Source of the DNA: Leuctra nigra
Lineage: Eukaryota; Arthropoda; Insecta; Plecoptera; Leuctridae
Assembly (NCBI GenBank): GCA_934045905.1
Contig: OW203762.1
Coordinates: forward strand, 2,604,001 to 2,668,000
DNA length: 64,000 nucleotides
Direction: 5' to 3'
Positions 1-38,600 of the stretch are shown here, piece by piece. The position numbers and the translations under genes were made by a program. Numbering within the stretch: position 1 is the first letter of the stretch; each line of letters starts with the position of its first letter. Below the pieces are notes generated by a model that was not told the origin of the DNA, searched no databases, and saw only the letters and a list, made by a program, of their open reading frames with translations.

Positions 1-19285
<19,285 letters not shown>

Positions 19286-19835
19286 TTTATTCCTCAATCA
19301 CTTCGGTTCGGTCGGCTCGGCTCGGCACTCACTCGGCAGTCGGCACTCGGCAGTCGGCAGCGGTCGGCAGAAACGATAGACGCTAGCGCCAATGTTGATA
19401 AGTGACAGCAGATAGAACTACTTAGTTTCAAATTAATGTAATAGAGAGCGCTGCATGTATCTTTTTCGTACGCTAAGGCAATTCAAATAAATACATAAAA
19501 CATAAATAAATGAGAAGGAACTATCACATTTTAGTGTGTAATAATGTATTAAAATTTACAAGATTTTGAATGACATATCGATTTTATGTTTGACTAGAAA
19601 AGTGTGTTGACAAATGAGTGACAGTCTCCAGCTGATTTGAACAGTCGGTATCGGCGTGAACCTCACCGGGCCGTGACTATGGACGGATTTACCGGGAGTT
19701 GCGCACCTCATCATTCGCTTCCCCACGTGGCAGAGGAGTGGTCGGTGGCGACGGTGCTGGCGGGCGGGCGAGGAGAGGGTGGTGAGAGGAGAGGAGAGAT
19801 AACAGGTTAATAGACATTATACTTTATCATCCGTG
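19286..19835. promoter_or_regulatory. Shared upstream region of TCERG1 and the CNBP-like gene
   Basis: 550 bp separate two divergent start codons. The TCERG1 side has short direct repeats of TCGGCACT/TCGGCAGT (19321-19370). The CNBP side is GC- and purine-rich (19740-19800). No clear TATA box at either side, as for housekeeping genes. Transcription starts are not placed. Confidence 0.6.
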
Positions 19836-19901
19836 ATGAGTGCAAGCGCTTGTTACAAGTGCAATCGCACCGGCCACTTCGCTCGCGAGTGTCCCGAGGG
19901 G

Positions 19902-19945
<44 letters not shown>

Positions 19946-20438
19946 AGGGTACAGACGCGGGGGCGGCGGCGGCGGAGGCGGAGGGGGCCGCGGCGACAGC
20001 AAATGTTACAAGTGCAACGGGTTCGGCCACTTTGCCCGGGATTGCCAGGAGGAGCAAGATCGGTGTTATCGATGCAACGGTTTCGGTCACATCTCACGCG
20101 ACTGTCACATCAACGCCGACGGTCCGTCGTGTTACAACTGCAATAAGCCGGGCCACATCGCCCGGGAGTGTCCCGAGGCGTCGACCGGGGGCGGCGGGGG
20201 ACGCAACACGTCGTGCTACAACTGCAACAAGACGGGGCACATCGCCCGCGAGTGTCCGGAGACGGCGGGGACGCATGGAGGCGGCGGAGGACGCAACACC
20301 TCGTGCTACAACTGCAATAAGAGCGGCCACATCGCGCGCAACTGCCCCGACGGCTCGTCACAAGCCGGGAAGAACTGCTACACGTGCGGGAAGAGCGGCC
20401 ACATTAGCCGGGACTGCGAGCAGAATGACAGGAACTGA
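19836..20438 (+). CDS. CNBP: CNBP/ZNF9-type nucleic-acid-binding protein, seven CCHC zinc knuckles
   Basis: A 200-residue protein. CNBP relatives bind G-rich single-stranded nucleic acid and regulate translation and transcription. Seven CX2CX4HX4C knuckles begin at Cys6, 57, 77, 99, 127, 157 and 181, the number found in vertebrate CNBP. Between knuckles 1 and 2 lie 17 consecutive Gly, YRR, then 10 Gly and an RGD; this replaces the RGG box of the family. Linkers after knuckles 4 and 5 hold further Gly5-RNTS copies, so this part grew by internal duplication. The start is the ATG at 19836; the GTG three bases upstream is not used as a start. The reading frame has no intron, unlike vertebrate CNBP, so a retrocopy origin is possible, but the frame is intact and has its own poly(A) signal. 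It diverges from TCERG1. Confidence 0.93.
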
Positions 20439-20586
20439 GATACGAACTCAGGACTTTGCGTGCGTCTTCTTTTATATTATTGGAAAGTTTAACAGAGTTA
20501 TGTGTCGGAGAGAATCTTATACGTCTTACTAATGAAATATATCTAGATTACTGTTGGCTGATTCTTGACCTATTGTCTTCACGGGA

Positions 20587-20592
20587 AATAAA
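20587..20592 (+). terminator. Poly(A) signal of the CNBP-like gene
   Basis: AATAAA 149 nt after the stop codon, the first canonical signal downstream. Confidence 0.6.
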
Positions 20593-22017
20593 GGTGGAAA
20601 TTAGATATCCAGTGCTCGCTTACCATGTCTTCCTACACCACTAGATCTAGAATATAATCTGGCAAGCAGAAGGGCTGACCTGAGATGACCCGCGTCTAGG
20701 TCACTAGCAATGTCTCAGGAATGAACGGAAGTGGCTTGAGCTATTTCTGTCGGCTAAATGAAACCTGGGCCAAATCCTTTCCCTCCTATTATATAAATAC
20801 ATCTTAGTGACTAAACAATTAGCACTTGGGAGGAGGCGGAGGGTTGAGGAAAACGCAGCTCGGTTAAAAATCAAACAAATATATTTATTTACATAATCAT
20901 TGAACAATACAGTTTGAGAAGTTAATGATTGCGTGAAATAATGACTGCTTGCTCGAGTGATTGTTTTCACTGAGTAAAAGTCATTGCGTGAACGTCGCAA
21001 GTGAGCCGCTTTCATAGTCCAAGTATTGATTAACTCTTCCGTGACGTCATAAATGCAGCGGCCGGCGCGGGAACTACACAGCGCGCCAAGTTCAAACATC
21101 AAGTCATAAGGATTCATTCCACATTCATTCACCCTGGTTGCTATGGCAACATACCTCAATCTTGTTCATTTTGCTGGGGGACAGACAGTTTTTCAATAGT
21201 CTAATCGTATTTTAAATACAGTTGTGAAAGAAAGATGTTAAAAAGAAAGACATATAGATGTATAAAATAAAATAAAGAAATAATATCAAGAACGATCATG
21301 AGACCTGCGCGCGCACTGAAGCAATAACATCTGCCCCCAGTGAGGGTTTGGTCTTCTGTGACGTCAGACGCAGGTACCTACTCTATTTGAATACAAAACT
21401 AATTGGGAGGATCTGAATTGATTATTATCTTCGCGATTTCATTATAGGTATTCCAGACGCGTCTCAGTCAAATGAACAAAACAAAAAGAACATAATATGA
21501 ACATTACAAAAACCACATCACAGAAACTCTATGCAAAAACATGAAACTCTCCTGTCAATCGGTAACGCAGGTGACAGTGAAGTGAACTATTGTTTGAAAT
21601 AAAAGATGCAATGATATTGAAACGTCATTAACATTGTAATTAAGTATAATCATGGGTTCACATAGACCATTTTACGTTTTGCGTCTAGCAAAAGTGTCAA
21701 CATTTAAATTGTAAAAAAACGCAAAGCCCTCTATGAAGACCCATGAACATTGTTAATACAGGCAAAATGTCGACCTATTGACGTAACGGCGACTTAGGGA
21801 CGGAACGGGAAGCTCAATAAGTCTGGCACATTGACGCAACGGTGACGGAAGGAAATAATCTGTGTTACGTCGTCGCTACGTCTACGTGAGCGTAATTTCA
21901 CAAGCGATCACTCTCATTAATCGAGACAGTGTGATTCAAGTGAAGGTCGAGTTCTGCCAACATCAACATTCTGACCATCCGTTTAATATGTTGAAGCCAC
22001 GATCTTCTAAAGAATCA

Positions 22018-28608
<6,591 letters not shown>

Positions 28609-29325
28609 GGCACGTCCACACTGCATTTTGGAGTGAAATAAAGTAATTGCCGGGTCAACAATTGATTATATAGCGTATGTGTGAAGCCAAGCATGCCACT
28701 TCGACCAATGCCAGCCATTGTTGCTAATTCAACGGCCAACAATCAGCCATAGGATATTTCAGAGAAAGCAGAGAACTGCAAGCGCATTTCTTTTGTTCTG
28801 TGAGTCGTGAAGGTATTTTCCAATCAATAAGGCAGTGGATTACTAAACGCTATGGTTGGCCGACAGAGCGGAACACACATATTATTTAATATCGCGTCTG
28901 ACTCGGTAGGAAATCCAGTCAAATGACATGGGTTCCAAGTGTTAATTGTGATAACTGAACATTAATAGCCGACAGATCTGCACAACACTCTCATGTGATA
29001 TCCAACTGCCAACAAGGAAATGAAAACAAATGAAATTTTGTTATTATGTTGTTACGCGACCGAATAAATTTTACGCTGTTTTTAGAAATTGTTGTTTCTT
29101 TTTTAATTACGTAATTTGTATTATTCAACTGAACAAGGATATTAAAATATCTTGACGTTTCCAAAACATTACTCCATAATACTTAGTTTATTTCTATACA
29201 TCGATCGTATTGTTTCCTTCTGCGTCGCAGGTAAGAAGCTCATCGATTAGTTTCCCCTATGTTGTCGCCATGGTGATGCTGGTCAATAACATCAGCTGTC
29301 AGTGAGACGGGTGTTGTAGTCGGCG
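28609..29325. promoter_or_regulatory. Upstream region shared by the cuticle and coiled-coil genes
   Basis: 717 bp between divergent start codons. Apart from the cuticle TATA box I see no confident motif. Confidence 0.5.
28666..28672 (-). promoter_or_regulatory. TATA box of the cuticle gene
   Basis: TATATAA on the minus strand, 58-64 bases before the ATG, which predicts a start near 28640 and a leader of about 35 nt. Confidence 0.65.
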
Positions 29326-29600
29326 ATGACCGTGTCGAGGTGTGCGTCGGCGGTGAGCGACGCCACGACGTCGGACTCCGACTCCAAGGTCAGTGGGACG
29401 CTGACGGACGCCGCCTCCGAGGACGACGTCGACGACGAGCAGAGCGACACAGAGAGCAATGTGGAGGTCGAGGAGGTCGACGACGAGGACATCAAGGGCA
29501 GGTTCAGCAGGAGGAGGGTCAGCGGCATCAGGGAGTTGACGGAAGACGATCAGAGGGCGTTGTGGGTTTCAACTCCAAGACACACCAACACATTCACCGG
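29326..29600 (+). CDS. Coiled-coil gene exon 1 (acidic N-terminus)
   Basis: Ser/Thr/Asp/Glu-rich, then SRRRVSGIRELTEDDQRALW. Donor GG|GTAAGC, phase 2. Confidence 0.85.
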
Positions 29601-32600
29601 GTAAGCAACATTGTGTCTTCTACTCAGTAGTTAGCTCTGCATTTTTGTTCTTAAACCAGTAGATATACAAAGCTGTCCACTCAACAATACAAATTAAAAC
29701 ACATTTTCAATCAATGTCAATAGCGTACGTTTTGGTTCTATAAAGATATACCTTGACAATAGAAACTCACAAGTGCCGACGTTAAATTTCGGACAAGTAT
29801 TGATCCTTGATGGGATATATTTTACCTTTTAGCTGCATAGTTTGTCCGCACTTTTAATTATTTATTCTTGCATCATGACAGCTGTGCAATATAATGGGAT
29901 TGTTTACTTTGCTGAGTCGCGGAGGTCATCTTAGGTTATTGATAGGTATTTATGAAAAGGCAGAGCTAATTCGAGGCATAATACTTGATTTCTTTTTCCT
30001 ACCAAGATCTGTTGCATTGTTCCATTTGTATTCACTAATTCAAATGTCCTATTTCGTACCAGATGATTTCTTGGGAACTTGTCGAAATCAATGAGGTATT
30101 TACTATTTACTATAGTGTTAACGACGCACTGCACTGCAACTAGGGCAATGGCGCCGGATGAATAAGTATAAAGATGGCCGATGGGAAGGAGACAGTGGTA
30201 TTAGAAGGGAACCCTCCCATCATTTGCGTCGACTGAGAAACCTCGAATAACCTCAGTCAGAAGACAGCCGGGCATCGAACCCGGTAGCGTTACGTCTGAG
30301 CCAACTTGCTCCTCCTGTTTGTTGATATTTAACACAATAGAAACGGACGGACTGCAAATAGACTGAAGTCCACAATTTACATATACGAGTGGACGTACGG
30401 CAGATATATTCAATACAGTCTTTGAGCTCTCATTGAAATGGACTTCTGTCTTTCTGCCCCTGAGGCACGGATTTAATTTCAGTTGTTTTTCCTGTAGAGC
30501 TTGGTGACGCTCCCCCCCCCCCCCCCCCCCCTGCGTTACCCTCATGTACATAGCAACGCGTTACCATAGCATTTACCAAGTAACAAAGTAACTGGCTAAA
30601 TTATTATTGTTTATTATTATTTGTTCTCTATTGCAAAAGGACGAGTCCCACAAGTACAATGTGTAACCCACAACACACAACCCACAATACAAACATAAAT
30701 ACTATGCTATTTCCAACTATCTAAACACCGGAAACAATACCTAATACCTCTGCTATGGTTAAAACAACAAAATAAACATCACATGTTATCCCATGAACTA
30801 CAAATATACATTCCAATGAGGACTTATTTCATTGATTTGATTGAATAAGAGAAACAATTTGTGTCGAACTTTTCCTTGTTTCTCCCACCACATGTTATCT
30901 TATCAACTTACTATCTGTCAAGGCTGGCTTGTCTGGCAGATAAGCGAGTCTTATCGGCTGATAATCTTGCCAATAGAAAACATTTGCCCACAAGACAGTC
31001 ATAAACCTGCAAGTTAATGCCATTTTCCATGGATCATGAATTCCTACTTAGCGGCAAATTTCTCCTTCAAAATGTTCACTGAATGCCGATTAGGAACTTC
31101 TACGGCTTCAGCGCGTTACTATCGCTTGGAGAGAGAATAATGTGGCTGATAGCTATCGGACAGCTAAATCCGATCTTTAGAAAAAAGAACAATCATCCAG
31201 ATCTTTACAGAATATATTATAAATATCACTTCTGTAAAATAAAAAGTTCAATGAGCAGAAAATTACAAAAAAATGAAGACATTAATACCTATACAAATGT
31301 GAAAGTAAAAACAATACAATCAACACAACTATTTAAATAATAGTGATTTATATAAATCTAATTGAACATTTAAACACTATGATAATGATAATAAATAAAT
31401 TAGTATTCTTAATGAGTCAAATGCCTAACCGGAAGCGAAGAAGTGTTACAATCCGCGTCGTGTCCTCAGTGCTGCTAGCACGCACGCGCACTAATGACAG
31501 TGATACACAGGGGGTGCAATGTATCCAGCAGGGTTGCAAAGGCTATGGGCCAGCTACACATGCAGGCCAGGGATCATTTTAAATGTCTACATGGAATTTA
31601 CTAGGAAAACGCTCTGAGTAACGCGTTGATGAGCGAGCACGGATACGCGCAAACCTCGAACCGAAACTTTGTCTACCTATCGAAAATGTCCTTTAAAAGC
31701 CAATAATTCTTGAATTTCGTCACAGACTTGTATGAAAATCTCCAACAATTCCTAAAATATTGGTCCCAATAACCATGCAAAGTTTTAAGTTGATCGATTG
31801 AACCTTTATGATTGAACGGTTCCTTGTTAATTTTCAAAAATCCCAGGATCTCCTTCAAAAGAATATACCTGGGACCACTCATATAATATTAGTGTGTGAA
31901 CACAATATTAGATCGATCTGTTGAACGGTCATATCATTTTCATATGTTTGAAAGATTCTGCTCTGACTACCTTGGACTGAAGATTCGAAGATGCCGTGAA
32001 ATATGAAATTCGAGAAATTTGACAGCCACACGCAAAATGTCCCTAAACTGTCAATAACTTTTGGATTTAAACACAGATTAATCTGAAAATTGTTAAAAGT
32101 AAAGATAATGTTGGTCCCAATTACCATGCAAAGTTTTAAGTTGATCGGTCAAACGGTTCTAGTTTAAATTTCAATAATCAAATGAAATATTTTTTTAAAT
32201 TTTAACCAATGGGAGGATTTGTCTGAAAATGTGCGAAATAAGAGACAATGTTGGTCTTAATGACCATGCAAAATATGAGTTTGATCACATTTATCGAAGA
32301 CCATTTTCATTTTTCAGCCTATCAGGATATGTTTATTTAAATTTTAACCAATCAATGGATTTAAAAAAAAAATTGGGCCTGCAAACAGAAAAGGTTGTCT
32401 CTACATATGTGCAAAATTTCAGATCGATCGGTGAAACGGTGCAACTTCCATTGCTCCAGATAGCAGCCAAAAAAAAACAAAAAAGAAACAGAGGTCCGTG
32501 TCAACAGAGTCAAAAGGAGACGCTCGCTTCGCTCGCTCAATGAGTATGGATACTAGGAAAACGCTCTGAGTAACGCGTTGATGAGCGAGCACGGATACGC

Positions 32601-35600
32601 GCAACACCTCGAACCGAAATTATGTTTATCGAAAATGTCATTTTGTCACAGACTTGTATGAAAATCTCCAACAATTCCTAAAATATTGGTCCCAATAACC
32701 ACGCAAAGTTTTAAGTTGATCAATTGAACCTTTATGTTAATTTCCAAAAATCACAGGATATCGTTCAAAAAAATTTAAACCGGTCATATCAGTTTCATAA
32801 TATACGTTTGAAAGTTTCTGCTCTAACAACCTTGAAGTGAAGATTCGAAGATGCCGTGAAATATGAAATTCGAGAAGTATGATAGCCAACACGCAAAATA
32901 TCCGTAAACTGTCAATAAATTTTGAATTTAAGCACAGTTTAGTCTGAAAATTGTCAAAAATACAGATAATGTTGGACCCAATGACCATGCAAAATTTTAA
33001 GTTGATCGGTCAAACGGTTCTGGTTTAAATTTCAAAAAGCACATAAAATATTTTTTTAAATTTTAACCAATGGGAGGATTTGGCTGAAAATTTGTAAAAT
33101 AAGAGACAATGTTAATGTTAATGACCATGCAAAATATAAGGTCGATCACATTTGCCGAAGTCCATTTTCATTTTTCAGCCTATCAGGAGATGTTTATTTA
33201 AATTTCAACCAATTAAAGGATTTAAAAAAAATTAGGGTCTGCAAACAGAGAAGGTTGGTTTTACATGTGTGCAAAATTTCAGATCGATCGGTGAAACGGT
33301 GCGACCTGTGTATCGGCTATTAGCAGCCAAAAACAAAAACAAAAACAAAAAAAAAAAAAAAAAACAGAGGTCCGTGCCAAAAGAGCCAAAAGGAGACGCT
33401 CGCTTCGCTCGCTCAATCAATTTTCGATTAGCCAAACTTTTTCTTCAAATAAATATCTGTGTTCATTTATGATCACTTTCTTTCGGATATTTAATTCTGT
33501 TTTATCAGGACGAAATGCTTTAATTTACTTGACTCTTTAATACAAGAATACTGGCTAGTTCGTACACTTCGAGGCAGGTACTTTGTTCGATTCCCGCTAC
33601 CGACCTTCGGGACTGAGGTTTTCTTGGTTTCCCTCAGTCAATAATACATTCTATCTTCATTCACGAGGCTCTGGTTGAGGCCCTGACTGCAGGCTGACTC
33701 ATTGTCACCAAGGTCCCCTCGAGGTGGTGGCGGACAATCGAGGGGACCTTGATTGTCACTTGCTCAGTGGCGCGGAAAACACTGGGAGGGTTCCACACTA
33801 ATAGTCCACGCGCGGCTCCTTCTCACCGTCATCTCATGTCATATTCGTGATTCTGTTGTCCGCAGTACACGTCTGTCCCCCGCCCCCCGCTGCCAGAGCG
33901 CGCAGGGAGTTCGCCGCCCTCCCCATGTCGCCCCTCCACCCTGCCACGTCGCCGCCCCCCGCTGCCAGAGCGCCCAGGGAGTTCGCCGCCCTCCCCATGC
34001 CTCCGCCACCGTGTCCAGCTTCAGACGCAGCCTCCGCCTCCTCGGCTTCGACCCCGGCGACTTCGGCGTCGCTCAGGAGGACGCCGTCAGCCGGCCGGAG
34101 CGTCGCGGCGGCGTCAACACGACGGCGAGGTTGAAGACGAGGGTGTTGAAGCGAAGCGTCTCGCTGGACAGTCTCAGACAGAATGACGTCACCAAGGCCA
34201 AGGAGTCACTAGGTGAGTGGGGGGAGGTCACTTGGTGAGGGTGGAGTCACTGGGTGAGGAAGGAGTCATTAGGTGAGGCGGGAGTCATTAGGTGAGGGGG
34301 GAGTCACTAAGTGAGGGGGGAGTCACTAGGTGAGGGGGAGTCACTCGGTGAGGGGGGAGTCACTAGGGGAGAGGGGAGTCACTAGGTGAGGGGGGAGTCA
34401 CTAGGTGAGAGGGAGTCATTAGGTGAGGGGGGAGTCACTAAGTGAGGGGGGAGTCACTGGGTGAGGGGGAGTCATTAGGTGAGGGGGGAGTCACTTGGTG
34501 AGGGGGGGGAGACACTAGGTGAGGAAGGAGTCACTAGGTGAGAGGGAGTCATTAGGTGAGGGGGGAGTCATTAGGTGAGGGGGGAGTCACTAAGTGAGGG
34601 GGGAGTCACTAGGTGAGGGGGAGTCACTCGGTGAGGGGGGAGTCCCCTTGCGACTATAAATTAATATAGTTAGTTTTTAGTTTTTACAAAAAAATACTTT
34701 CAAAATACCAAAGTGTGACTTGCCGAACTGTTACTCTGGATTCTCCATACAAGGAACCAATTTGTTCCATATGATTTTTTCCCGTATGAAATTGTTTTAT
34801 AAGGCCCGGAATAACCAAAGTTAAATTGTGCTGGATTAGCTAACTTTTGGATTAAGTTCATTATTGTTGTACTCATTTTGAGGTATCTGATTGGCTGTGC
34901 CGCCAATTTAGTCCAATATTTAGTTAATCCGGCTCAGATTAACTTTGGTTATACCGGCCCTAAGTGGGTGTAACTTTGATATGATGTTCACCTGATCATT
35001 CTTTTTAGTATCACTAGGAAAACGCTCTGCATAACGCGTTGATGAGCGAGCACGGACACGCACAACACCTCAAATCGAAATTACCTATTATCGAAAATAT
35101 CATTAAAAGCCAATAATTCTTGAATTTCGTCAGACTTGTAGGTATAAAAATCTCCAAATATTTATAAAACATAAGTCCCAATAACCATGCAAAGCTTGAA
35201 CCTTTTGAACCTTTCTGATTGAACTGTCCCTGGTTAATATTCAAAAATCACAGGATCTCTTTAAAGAAATATACCTGGGACCACTCATATGATATAAGTG
35301 TGTGTACGTACACAATATTAGATCGATCTGTTGAACGGTCATATCAGTTTCATATACGTTTGAAAGTTTCTACTCTAACTACCTTGGAACTATGAAGAGT
35401 CGAAGTAGCCGTGATCAACATTTTCGAGAAATTTGACAGCCAACACGCAAAATGTCCGTAAAATGCCAATAATACAGATAAGTCTAAAAATTGCCAAAAA
35501 TACAGATAATGCTGGTCCCAATGAGCATGCAAAGTTTTAAGTTGATCGGTCATACGCGGTCTAGTTTAAATTTCAAAAACCATTGATTTTTTTTTAAAAT

Positions 35601-38600
35601 TTTAACCAATGGAAGGATTTGGCTGAAACTTTGTAAGATTGGGTACAATGTTGGTCGTAATGACTTGTTAAAATTTCAAATTGATCAAAACAACCAATCG
35701 ATTTAAAAAAAAATTTAAACCAATAACATGATCCCGTTCAAAAACGATCCCAGGGATCGCATAGATTACGTTAGTATATGTGCAAAATTTCAGATCGATC
35801 AGAACACACACAAAAAACACACACACACACAGAGAAAGTGCCATAAGAGTACAGTAGTGACGCTCGCTACGCTCGCTCAATAATCACTAATCTGATTAAA
35901 ACTAGAGACTAGGAAAACGCTCAGTGTAACGCGTTGATGAGCGAGCACAGAACATGCAACATCCCCATAGTAACGATGCACGACACGGCACAAGACGATT
36001 TTCTCTGCAATTTTTCAATCTCCATAATACTCTGGATGAATAACAGATCCATTGTGTCGTGAAGTCTTACCTACATACCTTCTCCAGAAATCTCTTGTGA
36101 CATCCTATACTAAACTCGTAAAATTACAATTAATACTTGACTGATTGGGCTTACAATATGTAAAATTTAATATTAAGTTGGTCTTGATCACCATGCAAAA
36201 TTTGAACTTAATGTGAAAATTTTTATTGTCGACCAATCAGAAGACATTATTTAAACTTAAACCAATTAGAGGATTTGGCCTTCGTACTGCATCCGATTTT
36301 ATGCGCTAGCTCAAAAATGCTTTCATTTTACTGTACATTGTGGATAGCTTGGCTGCTCTACAGGCCTTGCCTTGGAACAGAAGCTTAAAGAAGGCAGGGA
36401 TGACAATTTAGTATACATTTTTCAAGATTATGGAATAAAATGACCTTAAAATGACAAAACTTTTGAAAATAACGACAGATTAGACTGAAAATTGGCAAAA
36501 ATATCTAAAATGTTGGTACCAATGACCACGCGAAGTTTCAAGTTGATCGGTCAATCTGTTCTAGTTTAAATGTCAAAAATCACATGAAAAATGGTTTTAA
36601 ATTTGAACCAATAGGAGGATTTGGCTGAAACTTTTTATGATTGGGTACAATGTTGGTTGCAATGTTTTTGCTAAATTTCAAATTGATCGAAGCACCCAAT
36701 CGAAAGATAATTTTTTTAAAATTTGAACCAATCACGGGAGCCCATTCAAAAACGATCCCAGGGACCGCATAGATTACGTTAGTATGTGTACAAAATTTCA
36801 GATCGATTGCTTGAGCGGTTTGACCTGGGCTGTGACCACAAAAAAAAAAAAAAAAAAAAACAAACACACAGAGAAAGTGCCATAAGAGTACCGTGGTGAC
36901 GCTCGCTACGCTCGCTCAATTAGTAGCACTTTTTCATTTTTGCTTCGTACCTTGTTAACTAGGCGCCGGTTATTCAACAAACCCGCGCAACAGGATGAAA
37001 TTTCCGATACGATTGGAGATCAAACCCGTAAACCAATTGACCTCACATTTTATTCATGATTAGATAAAAGACTTACGGTTATCACTTGGCACATTTTTAC
37101 ATTTAAATTTCATTTGGCACCCAGCGAGACCAGAAAATAGAAAACTTTTCACCAAAAATCAACTTATTATTACTAATTAACGAAGCAAAAAATAAAAAAT
37201 GCACCAAGTGATAACTCTAAAGCCCCATTTACACGGTGCAATTTCTTGAACAACTTCCGTGCTACAAAAGTTCTGCACATGTGCAGAGTCACTTTTGCAT
37301 CTCAAAAGTGACACTGCGCACGAGCAGAACGACTGTGTCACAGAAGTTGTTCAAGAAATTGCACCGTGTAAATGGGGCTTAAGGTAGTACATTTATTATA
37401 CATACAATAAAAATAAAAAATTGAAATTACAAGTTCAGGAAACGTTTTCCTACATTTCAACTATATTTTAGTATAAATAAATCATAAAATTGTATTTAAC
37501 TTGCAACCCCTGTCGTATAGCGAGGTTTCAATTTATTGCCTTCCGAGAATGAACAAAACTGTAACACAGGAGGTATAGGGAAATCATTTAGTTTTTGGTT
37601 GATAACTTTTAAAATAGCACACGTTGGTATTGTTTTCAATTTTTTTCCTAATAGAATGTCCAACTATCTATCTAGAAATCAGTTTTTTGAAAACACGTTG
37701 AACCTCAGTAAAATTAAAAACTCAAAAATAGCATGAAAATCGTCATGATTTTAATGGCCCCCATAAGACTACATGTTAAAAATAGGAATTTATAACTGCA
37801 ATATCTCAAAATCTAGACACGAGAAGTTGTTCATATTTCACAGTATCGTGTAAATAGTGATTATTGATACCTCTGCCAAAAATAGGCTTATTTGGAAGAT
37901 ATGAGATATCAGTTGTGCTACCTTAAGTTTGCCTATCATCTAAACAGCATTCGTCGATTCGTCAACACATTTTGTCTCCAATCGTATCCAAAGAAAGTTC
38001 CTGCAACACGCGGCAAGATCACTGGCGCTTGTTGGTTGCCTCTGTAATAAGCTGATGTGTGTCTCGTGTTTCTCTGGCAGAGCGGCTGGACAGAGCGACT
38101 CTGTCCACTGCCGTCTACGAGGAGTGGTATTTCAAGAAGCAGAGAGAAGCAAGACTCAAGAGAGAGACGGAGCTACACGAGGAGTGGAGCAGGCAGGCGG
38201 AGTTGGAGCAGGTGAGAGGAGTGGAGCAAGCAGGCGGAGTTGGAGCAGGTGAGAGGAGTGGAGCAGGTGAGAGGAGTGGAGCAGGTGAGAGGAGTGGAGC
38301 AAGCAGGCGGAGTTGGAGCAGGTGAGAGGAGTGGAGCAAGCAGGCGGAGTTGGAGCAGGTGAGAGGAGTGGAGCAAGCAGGCGGAGTTGGAGCAGGTAAG
38401 AGGAGTGGAGCAGGCAGGCGGAGTTGGAGCAGGTGAGAGGAGTTGGAGCAGGTGAGAGGAGTGGAGCAGGCGGAGTTGGAGCAGGTGAGAGGAGTGGAGC
38501 AAGCAGGCGGAGTTGGAGCAGGTGAGAGGAGTGGAGCAGGCAGGCGGAGTTGGAGCAGGTGAGAGGAGTGGAGCAGGCAGGCGGAGTTGGAGCAGGTGAG

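Larger units (their letters stand above)
29601..33865 (+). other. Coiled-coil gene intron 1
   Basis: AT-rich up to 31.6 kb with one minus-strand SINE; then two adjacent copies of the 0.9-kb family (31600-33415) and a second SINE just before exon 2. Confidence 0.8.
34213..38080 (+). other. Coiled-coil gene intron 2
   Basis: Begins with the splice-site array, then a foldback (34799-34963), two copies of the 0.9-kb family (35014-36919) and a small foldback (37219-37381). The last 700 bp are AT-rich and unremarkable. Confidence 0.82.

Noticed and set aside
19807..20361. Poly-Arg, poly-Ala and Cys-rich frames over the CNBP-like gene
   Set aside because: Other frames and the antisense of the GGC-rich coding sequence; only one frame gives CCHC knuckles.
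20704..21159. 151-codon minus-strand frame
   Set aside because: No recognisable domain; it lies where the 3' end of the cuticle transcript is expected, and the composition is ordinary.
30265..30325. A tRNA gene on the minus strand
   Set aside because: B-box-like and A-box-like words are present but no cloverleaf with a paired acceptor stem; the downstream part repeats in two other places, so it is a SINE.
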